Shown here: piece by piece, positions 16,953 through 25,341 of the stretch
Numbering within the stretch: position 1 is the first letter of the stretch
How the letters are laid out: every line of letters starts with the position of its first letter
Origin: an uncultured Clostridia bacterium
GTDB taxonomy: Bacteria; Bacillota; Clostridia; TANB77; CAG-508
Assembly (NCBI GenBank): GCA_944392425.1
Contig: CALXWM010000004.1
Coordinates: forward strand, 1-54,033
Reading direction: 5' to 3'
DNA length: 54,033 nucleotides
Position numbers and translations under genes: made by a program
The notes under the pieces: model-generated
What the model was told of the DNA's origin: nothing
The model's input: the letters and a program-made list of their open reading frames with translations, nothing else
The model's database searches: none

Positions 16953-18062
16953 ATGGCAAATGAAGAAAATAGACATGAACCTTATGATTATGATAAAGAT
17001 TCTACAAATCCAGGAAAGTTTAATGATGAAGATAGAGTAAATGATGATAATGTTTTCATTAATTTAGCAAGAAAAAATTATAATGCTCAAAGAAATGCTA
17101 TACAAGCTCAAGAAATAACTAAACAAAATACTGGCAAATCTCCTGTAATGCCTGAAGATGGAAGAATAAATAGTTCAAGTTTTGGCAAAAAAGTTAAAGC
17201 CTCAAATGGTAAAAATTCAAAAGCCAAAAGTAGCTATGTTTATAATGGTAAAATGAAAAAGCATAAAAATGGTAAATTACCTAAATCACTAGCTCTATTA
17301 TTATCTGCTGGCTTTGCTATTGGTGGGATAGGTGCAATTACTTTAGGTGTTAACTATTTGCAAGACAAGCTAAGAGATGAAAAATTAGCTAATTCTCAGC
17401 AAGACTTACAGAATATGTTTGATAGAGAAACTGCATTAGGAGAATTTAATACTTATCAAACTCAAAACAATAATATTTCAATTTTGAATTCTGACTTAAA
17501 TAGCATTTTGGAAAGATATGAACAAGATCCAAATTCGGTCTCTCAAGATGAAATTGCAAGCTTACTTAAAGGAATATATACTCAGGGAAAAGAAATGGTT
17601 TCTTCTAAAGTTGCAAATGCATACAATGATTATATGCAAGAGACTAATAGTCCATTATTAGTTGAATCAGAAGTTTTAACATATAAACACTCTCCTAGAG
17701 ATGGTAATGTTCCATATACTATGGCTTATGTTAATGATAAAAATAACTATGTTTATCTTCCTAGCAATGAGAAATTAAGTGACTTTATTTGGTCTCAAAT
17801 GGACATTTTATTATGTTATGGTGCTGATGGCAGTTTAGTCGAAGATATTTCAAATGAGAAAGCTTTAGACTATGCTAAAGTGGGTACTACAGAATTGAAT
17901 GAGATGGCTATTTCAGACTTTACATATGAACAAAAATTAGGTAGCCCTGTATTAGTTATTAGTGAACACGAAAAGGAAATTTCTGATACAAACGATGCTA
18001 AAACAAATGCAACTTATGTTAATTCAAGAGACAATTCTGACAAAGGTGATGAAGATAGATAA
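16953..18062 (+). CDS. unknown single-pass membrane protein
   Basis: A 369-residue protein I do not recognise. Residues 1-110 are hydrophilic, first acidic (YDYDKDSTN) then basic and Lys/Ser/Asn-rich (about 75-105). One transmembrane helix is near 112-131 (LALLLSAGFAIGGIGAITLG). The rest is a helical, mostly soluble domain, with possible coiled coil at about 135-200, then a mixed domain. The end is charged (SDKGDEDR). The basic patch before the helix predicts the N-terminus inside and the large domain outside. AGAAAGGAATGG precedes the ATG. A strong bidirectional terminator follows. There are no operon partners. Confidence 0.65.
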   Translation: MANEENRHEPYDYDKDSTNPGKFNDEDRVNDDNVFINLARKNYNAQRNAIQAQEITKQNTGKSPVMPEDGRINSSSFGKKVKASNGKNSKAKSSYVYNGKMKKHKNGKLPKSLALLLSAGFAIGGIGAITLGVNYLQDKLRDEKLANSQQDLQNMFDRETALGEFNTYQTQNNNISILNSDLNSILERYEQDPNSVSQDEIASLLKGIYTQGKEMVSSKVANAYNDYMQETNSPLLVESEVLTYKHSPRDGNVPYTMAYVNDKNNYVYLPSNEKLSDFIWSQMDILLCYGADGSLVEDISNEKALDYAKVGTTELNEMAISDFTYEQKLGSPVLVISEHEKEISDTNDAKTNATYVNSRDNSDKGDEDR

Positions 18063-18123
18063 TTTTAGTACTTCATATTTATTTGATAGTATTTATATTT
18101 AAGAATTTTACAGTATATTTATA

Positions 18124-18169
18124 AACGAAAAAATAGATGGTTACAAGAGTATCCATCTATTTTTTCGTT
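18124..18169. terminator. bidirectional rho-independent terminator
   Basis: AACGAAAAAATAGATGG and CCATCTATTTTTTCGTT form a perfect 17-bp stem with a 12-base loop. The stem itself supplies T runs in both directions. It separates convergent genes at 16953 and 18194. Confidence 0.9.
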
Positions 18170-18193
18170 GGCTTTATAAGAGAGTAACTTCGC

Positions 18194-18556
18194 TTATTTT
18201 GAATACACTCTTATATAATGCCTAACACCACAAGTCTCGGTTTCTACTTCCTTTGCAGTAACTACAAGGGAGTCGTTTTCTGCAATTTTCTTTAAGGCTT
18301 CTTTTTCTGTGTACTTTGATGTCATATCCCATACGTCTACATCCGAGATCGCCTTTAACGTTTTACTTGTGTTTTGACACAAGTAATCGGTCAAAATCGG
18401 ACCAATTTCTTGATCCGACAGGGCCTGTATGAAGAGGATATCTTCCCCTTCATCTGTTTCATTGACATTTCGCAGATAGATGTTTTTCATCTGCGTTTTT
18501 GTCAATCCTGTTTCGTTTTTCAGTTTCCGTTTAATCGTGTTCAGGAATGTAGCCAT
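18194..18556 (-). CDS. unknown 120-residue protein, G+C-rich for this genome
   Basis: A soluble, charged protein of 120 residues with a good ribosome binding site (AAAGGAG, 9 bases before the ATG). I recognise no family. It is mainly alpha/beta in character, with an N-terminal basic helix (IKRKLKNETGLTKTQM), a central DVDVWDMTSKYTEKEALKKI segment and a C-terminal strand-rich end with one Cys (ETCGVRHYIRVYSK). Its base composition and codons (CTG, CGC, GTC, GGG, ATC) are clearly richer in G and C than its neighbours, which suggests recent acquisition. It is isolated between terminators on both sides, with no partner gene. Confidence 0.65.
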   Translation of the reverse strand: MATFLNTIKRKLKNETGLTKTQMKNIYLRNVNETDEGEDILFIQALSDQEIGPILTDYLCQNTSKTLKAISDVDVWDMTSKYTEKEALKKIAENDSLVVTAKEVETETCGVRHYIRVYSK

Positions 18557-18627
18557 TCCTAATCACTCCTTTCTTTTCAACAAATTTTTGCGGTATCTTA
18601 TCTATTATACTACAATTTACATAAAAA

Positions 18628-18661
18628 ATCAACCAATAAGTAAAAAAACTTACTGGTTGAT
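18628..18661 (-). terminator. rho-independent terminator of spoVG
   Basis: On the minus strand ATCAACCAGTAAGT pairs with ACTTATTGGTTGAT around a loop of T's, followed by TTTTTTAT. It begins 6 bases after the spoVG stop. Confidence 0.85.
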
Positions 18662-18666
18662 ATTTA

Positions 18667-18966
18667 TTATTCTTCTGAACTTGGAGCATCTTCTTTTGCT
18701 TCAGGTTCAGGGGTATTATTGTATACTTCTAATATAGCTTTTTGGATTTTTTCTCTAGTAGCAGGATTGATAGGATGTGCTATATCCTTATGTTCTCCAG
18801 TGCTCTTAATCTTTTTGCTAGGCATAGCAATAAATAATACTCCTTCAGGATTTTTGATAACTTTGATTTCATGTACTACGAATTCGTTATCAAATGTTAC
18901 AGATGCAACAGCTTTTAATCTGTTCTCTGAATTTACTTTTCTTAATCTTACGTCTGTTATTTCCAT
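18667..18966 (-). CDS. spoVG: septation regulator SpoVG
   Basis: A small regulatory protein of 99 residues that affects asymmetric septation and binds nucleic acid in Firmicutes. It matches the family throughout: [11 protein letters not shown] at the start, then [20 protein letters not shown], and the conserved [15 protein letters not shown] near 60-75. The C-terminus is a short acidic tail. GGAGAAC lies ahead of the ATG. It is a single-gene unit with its own sigma-H-type promoter (19035-19063) and terminator. The chromosomal order differs from B. subtilis, where glmU follows. Confidence 0.97.
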   Translation of the reverse strand: MEITDVRLRKVNSENRLKAVASVTFDNEFVVHEIKVIKNPEGVLFIAMPSKKIKSTGEHKDIAHPINPATREKIQKAILEVYNNTPEPEAKEDAPSSEE

Positions 18967-19034
18967 AATAGTGTTCTCCTTCCAAAGTTATAAAATTTAT
19001 ATGAAAAATACTATCATTTTTCATACTACTTTAT

Positions 19035-19063
19035 ATATTCGCTAGTAATCCTCTTTTTCCTTC
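19035..19063 (-). promoter_or_regulatory. sigma-H-type promoter of spoVG
   Basis: On the minus strand GAAGGAAAA, an 11-base spacer and AGCGAATAT match the sigma-H consensus (RnAGGAwWW, N11-12, RnnGAATWW) at every position. The expected start site is about 60 bases before the spoVG ATG. spoVG is a classical sigma-H target in Bacillus. Confidence 0.8.
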
Positions 19064-19106
19064 TTATTTTTACAAAAAATTTTTCCATTTTATGTAACCA
19101 CCTATA

Positions 19107-19135
19107 TTGTTTTTTTTTATTTTCTGTAATATAAT
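19107..19135 (+). promoter_or_regulatory. sigma-A-type promoter of murC
   Basis: TTGTTT (19107-19112), a 17-base spacer and TATAAT (19130-19135). It is divergent from the spoVG promoter. Confidence 0.6.
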
Positions 19136-19177
19136 AGTTGGGCAGATTATATAATTAATTAAGGAGCGTGAATTTTT

Positions 19178-20563
19178 TTGGCAAACTTGCAAGAATTAAA
19201 AAGATACAAAAATATTTATATGATAGGCATTGGTGGAATAAGTATGAGTGGTATTGCTGAAATTCTTAAGAATTGGGGATTTCATGTTGCTGGCTCTGAC
19301 CTTAATCCTTCTGATGTCATAGATAAACTTATATCAAATGGCATTTCTGTTACAATAGGACATAATTTAGATATGCTTTCTAAATCAGATTTAGTCGTTT
19401 ATTCTGCAGCAATTAAGCCAACGGATGTTGAACTTGTTAAGGCTCATGAACTGGGCATACCAGTTGTAGAAAGAGCTGATTTTTTAGGTGAAATTACTAG
19501 ATGCTTTAGAAATACTATATGTGTTTCTGGAACTCATGGTAAATCTACTACTACATCTATGGTTTCAATGTGCTTTTTAGAAGCTCATAAAGACCCAACT
19601 ATTCAAATAGGAGCTGCTTTGGATGATATAGGTGGAAATTACAAAATTGGTAATAGTGATTTCTTTATTTTAGAAGCATGCGAATATGTTGAAAGCTTTT
19701 TAAAATTTTATCCTAAAGCAGAAATTATTTTAAATATAGATAATGACCATTTAGATTATTATGGTACTTTAGACAATGTTAAATCTGCCTTTGTTAAATA
19801 TGTTAAATTACTTCCTGATGATGGTATATTAGTATATAATGCAGATGACATAAATTGTGCTCATTTGTCTCAATATACTAAGGCAAAAAGTTTAACATTT
19901 GGCATAAATTCATCTAATGCTAATTTTGTTGCTAAAAATATTTCTTTTGATAAAAATGGTTATCCATCTTTTGATGTATACTATAATAATACATTTTATA
20001 AAACAATGAAATTATCTATTCCTGGTAAACACAATGTGCTTAATGCACTTTCTTGTATTGCACTTTGCAATGAATTTGGATTAGATAAAAATGATATAAA
20101 AAATGCACTTTTAAAATACAAAGGTGCTCATAGAAGATTTGAATATATTGGTGAATTTAATAATGTAAAAGTTTTTGATGATTATGGTCATCACCCTACA
20201 GAAATACAAGCAACTGCAGATGCTTTAAAGAAAAAACAATATAATCATTCTTGGATTATATTTCAACCTCATACATATAGTAGAACAAAAAATCTTTTAG
20301 ATGATTTTGCTAAATGTTTATTAAATTTTGATAATATTATTGTTACAGATATTTATGCTGCAAGAGAAAGCAATACCTATGGTGTTTCTGCAAAAGATAT
20401 AGTTGAAAAAATAGATTCTATGGGAAGAACAGCTTACTATATTCCTAATTTTGACGATATAGTTGATTTCGTTAAAAGAAATGCAAAACCAAATGATATA
20501 GTTCTTACTCAAGGTGCTGGAACAGTAACTCAAATTGGACCAAAGTTAATTGAAAAAAACTAG
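19178..20563 (+). CDS. murC: UDP-N-acetylmuramate--L-alanine ligase MurC
   Basis: MurC adds L-alanine to UDP-MurNAc in the cytoplasm, the first step of the peptidoglycan stem peptide. The 461-residue protein has the three Mur ligase domains. They show IGIGGISMSGIAEIL near 16-30, the ATP-binding loop GTHGKSTTTSM near 118-128, and DYGHHPTEI in the C-terminal domain. The start is TTG at 19178, with AAGGAG 11 bases upstream; a GTG at 19168 is out of frame. It is monocistronic here, between a sigma-A-like promoter and a tight terminator, rather than in a division cluster. Confidence 0.97.
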   Translation: MANLQELKRYKNIYMIGIGGISMSGIAEILKNWGFHVAGSDLNPSDVIDKLISNGISVTIGHNLDMLSKSDLVVYSAAIKPTDVELVKAHELGIPVVERADFLGEITRCFRNTICVSGTHGKSTTTSMVSMCFLEAHKDPTIQIGAALDDIGGNYKIGNSDFFILEACEYVESFLKFYPKAEIILNIDNDHLDYYGTLDNVKSAFVKYVKLLPDDGILVYNADDINCAHLSQYTKAKSLTFGINSSNANFVAKNISFDKNGYPSFDVYYNNTFYKTMKLSIPGKHNVLNALSCIALCNEFGLDKNDIKNALLKYKGAHRRFEYIGEFNNVKVFDDYGHHPTEIQATADALKKKQYNHSWIIFQPHTYSRTKNLLDDFAKCLLNFDNIIVTDIYAARESNTYGVSAKDIVEKIDSMGRTAYYIPNFDDIVDFVKRNAKPNDIVLTQGAGTVTQIGPKLIEKN

Positions 20564-20584
20564 GAGTTACCTCCTAGTTTTTTT
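20556..20584 (+). terminator. rho-independent terminator of murC
   Basis: AACTAGGAG and CTCCTAGTT with a TTAC loop, followed by a T run. It overlaps the murC stop codon. Confidence 0.9.
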
Positions 20585-20592
20585 ACTTGATA

Positions 20593-21639
20593 TTATACTT
20601 GATAATCATTTTCTGCAAGTTCTGGATATTTAAAGTTTTGTCCTGATCCAGAAACATCTCCATCGCTAACATGATTTACATTAAAGGTTTTTGAACCTTT
20701 TAATAAGTACTGATGTTTGTACTCATTTTGTTTAGTACTATTACTACTTCCTATATATATTGGATCATCCCATGTAGTATCTACTGCATACCATTTACCA
20801 TCTTCCATTTGAACATAATTCCATGCATGTGCCTCTGAATTACCGTTTTCATCATAGCCCACACCATAAACTAATACACATGGAATATTTAATTTATCTA
20901 ATAAATATTTTAAACCTTCTGCATATCCTTCACATACGACATTTTTATTTATAAAAGTTCCATATATATTGTCTTTATTTGCACTATTGCTATTGTCATA
21001 TGTTAAATTGTCCACTAGCCAGTCATGTACATACATAACTTTATTGTATCTTGACCCTGTAGCATACGAAACTACTTCATTTGCTATTTTTTGTATTTGA
21101 CTTATGGCATTATCTATTTCATCTTTATTAGAAAAATACGAATTATAGTATGTCATTCCACTTTGTGGTTGTAAGGTAAAATCATAAGCTCTATATCCTA
21201 AAAATGATGTTTCTCTTGTAGAAATAGATAATTTACTTGTGTCAACAAAAAATAATTCTAAATTATCTAATGTTAAAGCATCCCAAGCTGATTGAAAATA
21301 ATTTTCATCAGAATTTCCTCCAATTTCTTTTATGCTATCACTTACACTTGATGGAAATTTTATAGATTCTGTTCCGCTTTTTAGTGCTTCTATGTTTTCT
21401 AACATTGTTGTATACATTATTTTTTCTGGTTCTTCTAATTGATTATAGTAATATCTTGTAGCAACATTATCGGTATTTTTTAATTCTTCGTCAAAGTAAT
21501 TTTGATAATCTACTTGAGAAGTAGTTGTATCACTTGGACTAAAAGATGAATATATAATAAAACATACAAAGATTATTAAAATAACTAGAATAAGTGTTAT
21601 AACACTAAAGCCCTGTTCTCTTCTTTTTAATTTTTTCAT
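20593..21639 (-). CDS. transglutaminase-like protein with prepilin-like N-terminus
   Basis: A 348-residue exported protein with a transglutaminase/cysteine-protease core: Cys236 in NVVCEGYAEGL, His271 in EAHAWNYV and Asp287 in VDTTWDDP, the full catalytic triad. The N-terminus KRREQGFSVITLILVILII resembles a class III (type IV) prepilin leader: basic residues, Gly, then a Phe-led hydrophobic helix. Position 5 of the mature part is Thr, not the usual Glu. It may therefore be handled by the pilus system, or it may simply be a signal anchor. Such secreted domains cross-link or cut surface proteins. It lies downstream of spoIVB and the Tad-like operon on the same strand. About 100 bases separate it from spoIVB, so it may have its own promoter. 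Confidence 0.82.
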   Translation of the reverse strand: MKKLKRREQGFSVITLILVILIIFVCFIIYSSFSPSDTTTSQVDYQNYFDEELKNTDNVATRYYYNQLEEPEKIMYTTMLENIEALKSGTESIKFPSSVSDSIKEIGGNSDENYFQSAWDALTLDNLELFFVDTSKLSISTRETSFLGYRAYDFTLQPQSGMTYYNSYFSNKDEIDNAISQIQKIANEVVSYATGSRYNKVMYVHDWLVDNLTYDNSNSANKDNIYGTFINKNVVCEGYAEGLKYLLDKLNIPCVLVYGVGYDENGNSEAHAWNYVQMEDGKWYAVDTTWDDPIYIGSSNSTKQNEYKHQYLLKGSKTFNVNHVSDGDVSGSGQNFKYPELAENDYQV

Positions 21640-21741
21640 AATTGTTCATTTCCTTTTCTTCTAAAGTTTCGCTAATTTCCAAATTAACTTTGATAATTAT
21701 ATACAAATTTTTGCAATTAATCAATATCTAGTTTACAAAAT

Positions 21742-22779
21742 TTATTTCATCATCATATCTGCAAATATAGCATATCCCTCAGTTGGCGAATTTAATAAAA
21801 CATTTGTTATAGCACCAATAAACTTATTGTTTTGAATTATTGGTGTTCCACTCATTCCAGGTATTATCCCCCCTGTTTTCGAAATTAAATTTTGATCTGT
21901 TATTTCTATTAACATACATTTATTGTTCTTGGCATTTTTATAAATCTTTTTTATTTCTATTTTGTATCTTTCTACTTTATCATTTTCTAATTGACATATT
22001 ATTGTAGCCTCTCCTGTTTTTATCTCGTTTCTTTCTGCTACTTCTAGTTCATCTTGTTTAATTGAATTAATGAAATCAATGTTTGTTACTGTACCATACA
22101 CACCTATTTCTGTATTACTTTTTATTTCGCCTATTTTTTCTCCATTATCAATTATTCCTCTTATTTCCCCTACTCTTCCTTTTACACCTTTTACTATTGA
22201 AACTATTTGACTTGTTACTAATTCTCCATTAGATATATTTAATAAATCTCCTGTATCCACATCTGTTATTCCATGTCCTAGTGCAGCAAATGTTTTTGTA
22301 GCTTCTTCATAATATGTGAGTGTACCAATTCCAGCTGCAGCATCTCTTACCCATAGTCCTAACATGTAATTTCCATCTCTCCCTTTTGTTGGTGTTATAC
22401 TTGTATATATAAGCTCTCCGTTCCTTTCATATTTAATTGATATTTCATTTCCATTTGAACTATTTACTATATTTATTAGTTCTTGTGTATTACTTATTTC
22501 TTGTCCATTTATTTCCTTTATCATATCTCCTTCTTTTATTCCAGATTCGCTATATGGAGTATATTTATTTCCATTATCTCCATCTATTTCAGACATTCCA
22601 ACAACTAATACTCCATTTGTATAAAGTTTTAGTCCAACAGTTCTGCCTATTGGGTTTACATATCTTTTTGCACTAGAACTTACAGCTTGAGCATACAAAT
22701 TACTCTTGTAGCCAAGTAAATTTATATACATACATAAACAAATTACTAATAAAATAATTGGTAAAATTTTCTTTTTCAT
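21742..22779 (-). CDS. spoIVB: SpoIVB-type S55 serine peptidase
   Basis: SpoIVB is secreted from the forespore and triggers cleavage of pro-sigma-K (or the equivalent SpoIVFA-type signal) during sporulation. The protein has 345 residues, with a signal anchor (about 5-23), a PDZ domain (about 55-130) and the S55 peptidase domain. The catalytic residues are visible as His169 in ALGHGITDVDTG and Ser310 in PGMSGTPI. The ribosome binding site TTAGGAG lies 7 bases before the ATG and directly after the T run of a terminator. That means spoIVB is either insulated from the Tad-like operon or has a promoter inside the end of the preceding gene. Confidence 0.93.
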   Translation of the reverse strand: MKKKILPIILLVICLCMYINLLGYKSNLYAQAVSSSAKRYVNPIGRTVGLKLYTNGVLVVGMSEIDGDNGNKYTPYSESGIKEGDMIKEINGQEISNTQELINIVNSSNGNEISIKYERNGELIYTSITPTKGRDGNYMLGLWVRDAAAGIGTLTYYEEATKTFAALGHGITDVDTGDLLNISNGELVTSQIVSIVKGVKGRVGEIRGIIDNGEKIGEIKSNTEIGVYGTVTNIDFINSIKQDELEVAERNEIKTGEATIICQLENDKVERYKIEIKKIYKNAKNNKCMLIEITDQNLISKTGGIIPGMSGTPIIQNNKFIGAITNVLLNSPTEGYAIFADMMMK

Positions 22780-22789
22780 AAAATCTCCT

Positions 22790-22820
22790 AAAAAATAGTT
22801 ACTCTTTTATTAGAGTAACC
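22790..22820 (-). terminator. rho-independent terminator of the Tad-like operon
   Basis: On the minus strand GTTACTC and GAGTAAC pair around AATAAAA, followed by TATTTTTT. It lies between the last pilin-like gene and spoIVB; the T run overlaps the spoIVB ribosome binding region. Confidence 0.85.
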
Positions 22821-22842
22821 ATTTTTAAAAAATTTATTTATT

Positions 22843-24783
22843 TTAATTATAGTTATTAAAGTAATCACTTACTTTATACAAATTATACTTTTCTCTTGCT
22901 AAAGCAGTTATATAAGCTTTTCTAATATTATTTCCTGGTGTTGCTCCTTCATAATTGCTTTGTCCTTCATCTAAGTATGCATCATTTGTGCTATGAAATC
23001 CAGTTCCTTCAATTAAGTTGTCAGTTGAAAACAATATTTCTTCTCTACCAATTACACATTCATAGGCTCCTGATCCTGAATGTGGATAATAGTAAAATGT
23101 AAGTGTTGTTTCTTCATAAGATGAAGGATCTATTTCATCATATGATGTTAATTGTTGCTGATAATCAACTATACTATATCCTACCAAATTGTTTGAATTT
23201 TCATTATTTAATGTTAAACATCTTGGATTGTGATATGTACCATTTGTATCATTTGACCTTGTTCCAGTTTCTCGTTCTCTCAATATTATAGAGTCTCTTG
23301 ATACAAATTCTTTGTTTTTAGTATTTGCAACAATAGAATAATTACTATAATATTTATAATTTTCTATTGGAAGACCTTGCATAAATGATACTATTGTAAT
23401 ATTGTTTGCTATTGTATACCAATCAGTTTCAGATAATACTGGAAGAGCAAATTCAAATCCCGAATTATGATGTATGTTAAAGTTTGCTATTATGCTCATT
23501 AAATTTGATTCTATTGAACTTATTATTACATCAATTCTATGTTCATTAAATAATGAGCTCTCAAGCTCTGGATCATTTCCTTCAGCTGTTATATCAAACA
23601 CATCATTTATATCATATGTTGCATGTTCACGAACCGGTATTTGTTCTCCTGTTTCTTCTTCAATTGTTGTGTAATTGAATTGATTGTTGTAGCTTTCTGT
23701 TACAACTTCTAAATTTTGTCCACTCACTAGGTTGATAAAGTCATTTGAAAAATTGTAAGCGTCTCTATAATATTTAAATGCACTTCTATCTAAGAAATTG
23801 TCTACGTTCATTTGTGTCCAGTCAGAAAGTCCTAAATAGTTTGCTAATCCATTTGATTCACCCTCTGTTAAATAAACTCTTAGGTTATTATTTAGTCTAA
23901 AAAAGTTTATTCCTTGTCCATTACTTGCTGTAGTATATGTACTACTTATTCTATTAGGATTATCTTCATTACTTGAAGAATTATATTCTGTATCTATGTA
24001 ATATTTTTGATTGTTATAGTAAACATATTGAAAATATTCTGGTTCTCTTGAAGCATATTCTGTACCTGTTTGTCCATTTGCTCTTGGTACAGTATCTACA
24101 GCCACAAGATATTCACCTAAAAGCTCTGGTTCAATTTGCACTCCATGTGCAATTAATGTGCCTGATTGTTCATTTATGCTACTTGCATCAACTCCACTCG
24201 GATCTATTAAGTATCCTGATCTATTAAATATTTCACCAGATGAATTAGTTCCCATTACTGTTATATAGTTATCTAATGTGTAATTTATTATTATGTCAAA
24301 TTTTCCATATCCCCTATATTCACATGTGTAATAAATAAATGGTTTAACACCTGTTTGAGATGAAAGGGTATTTGAGTTTGAAGTCAAATAATTTTGCTTT
24401 CCATCACTAATAGATACTACGTTTTGGTAATCTCCATATAAGTAGTATCCATCATATAATGTAAAGAGCAAAGCTGGTATATAGCCTTCTAAGTCCTCTT
24501 TTCTGTATCCTGATGATCCCATTCCAGAAGCTAAACTATTGAAAAAAGAATTTACTGATGCTGAAATATCTCTTATTTTTGAGTCATTAATAGTTGAATA
24601 TCCATTTCTTAGAGTATTCATTTGATAAGTGTTTACAGCATCATTTGTTGCATTAAGTAATATACTATTATATTCAGCTTGTGTTCTTAGAACTTCTGTA
24701 TTTTTATTAGTATACATAGAAAGTACCAATGATATTGGTACTACTATAATAACAAATATTACTGCAAGTTGTTGTAATTTCAT
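22843..24783 (-). CDS. large exported pilus-associated protein (TadG/TadE-like position)
   Basis: A 646-residue protein with one N-terminal hydrophobic helix (about 5-24, LAVIFVIIVVPISLVLSMY) preceded by only a few residues. A long extracellular, Asn/Ser/Tyr-rich region follows. The start of the mature part (VLRTQAEYNSILLNATNDAVNTYQ) is helical, like the N-terminal helix of TadE/TadG-type minor pilins. No catalytic motif is visible. It is the last gene of the operon and its largest external protein, so it may be a tip adhesin or minor pilin. That is inference from position and layout. It follows the 174-residue gene by 18 bases. Confidence 0.6.
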   Translation of the reverse strand: MKLQQLAVIFVIIVVPISLVLSMYTNKNTEVLRTQAEYNSILLNATNDAVNTYQMNTLRNGYSTINDSKIRDISASVNSFFNSLASGMGSSGYRKEDLEGYIPALLFTLYDGYYLYGDYQNVVSISDGKQNYLTSNSNTLSSQTGVKPFIYYTCEYRGYGKFDIIINYTLDNYITVMGTNSSGEIFNRSGYLIDPSGVDASSINEQSGTLIAHGVQIEPELLGEYLVAVDTVPRANGQTGTEYASREPEYFQYVYYNNQKYYIDTEYNSSSNEDNPNRISSTYTTASNGQGINFFRLNNNLRVYLTEGESNGLANYLGLSDWTQMNVDNFLDRSAFKYYRDAYNFSNDFINLVSGQNLEVVTESYNNQFNYTTIEEETGEQIPVREHATYDINDVFDITAEGNDPELESSLFNEHRIDVIISSIESNLMSIIANFNIHHNSGFEFALPVLSETDWYTIANNITIVSFMQGLPIENYKYYSNYSIVANTKNKEFVSRDSIILRERETGTRSNDTNGTYHNPRCLTLNNENSNNLVGYSIVDYQQQLTSYDEIDPSSYEETTLTFYYYPHSGSGAYECVIGREEILFSTDNLIEGTGFHSTNDAYLDEGQSNYEGATPGNNIRKAYITALAREKYNLYKVSDYFNNYN

Positions 24784-24801
24784 GTTTATCCTTTCATTTG
24801 T

Positions 24802-25326
24802 TTACCTTCCATTTACATTTACAATTCCGCTATGACTAGCTGTTACTGTTGCTGAGTTATTTCCTGTAACACTATAGAAAAAGTCTCTTAATATTGTTCC
24901 TATAGTTCTGTTTGTATTTTTAACACTAACTGTTACCATGTCTCCTTGCTTTAAATACATAGCACCTGCATCTGAATTTATTTCATCAAGTATTTGAGTT
25001 GTGTATTCACTATAATAGTAGTTTTCACCAACTTTTGTATACTCTGCTTCTGTTACTTTTTTTCCTGGGTTATCATCTAAAACTTGTACTTCCATTTCTA
25101 CTTCATAACTATTTCCTGTTGAACTAATTGTTTGTACAAAGTTATCATAACTATCTTGTGTTATTTTTCCTGTAGATCTAATTTCATCAACAAAATCAGT
25201 CGTTGCAGATTCGACTGCTTGTGTTGTAATGTCATCAGTTCTATCAGATGTTGACATTAGTGGAAATATGAACATTAAAATTGCTGCTAAAAATATAGCT
25301 AAAACTGTTACAACTGTATCGCTCAT
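24802..25326 (-). CDS. small pilin-like exported protein
   Basis: A 174-residue protein beginning MSDTVVTVLAIFLAAILMFIF: a hydrophobic helix starts almost at the N-terminus (about 5-22), with no basic leader. A helix then leads into a soluble domain with EVEMEVQVLDDN and MVTVSVKNTNRTIG. The C-terminal ATVTASHSGIV resembles the end of TadE-like minor pilins. It is co-directional and tightly packed with its neighbours (15 and 18 bases). Probably a pseudopilin or minor subunit of the machine encoded upstream. Confidence 0.6.
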   Translation of the reverse strand: MSDTVVTVLAIFLAAILMFIFPLMSTSDRTDDITTQAVESATTDFVDEIRSTGKITQDSYDNFVQTISSTGNSYEVEMEVQVLDDNPGKKVTEAEYTKVGENYYYSEYTTQILDEINSDAGAMYLKQGDMVTVSVKNTNRTIGTILRDFFYSVTGNNSATVTASHSGIVNVNGR

Positions 25327-25341
25327 AATTACCCTCCTTTT

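Noticed and set aside
18480-18737. Plus-strand frames opposite spoVG and the G+C-rich gene
   Set aside because: Hydrophobic low-complexity translations typical of the antisense of A+T-rich genes; no start signals.
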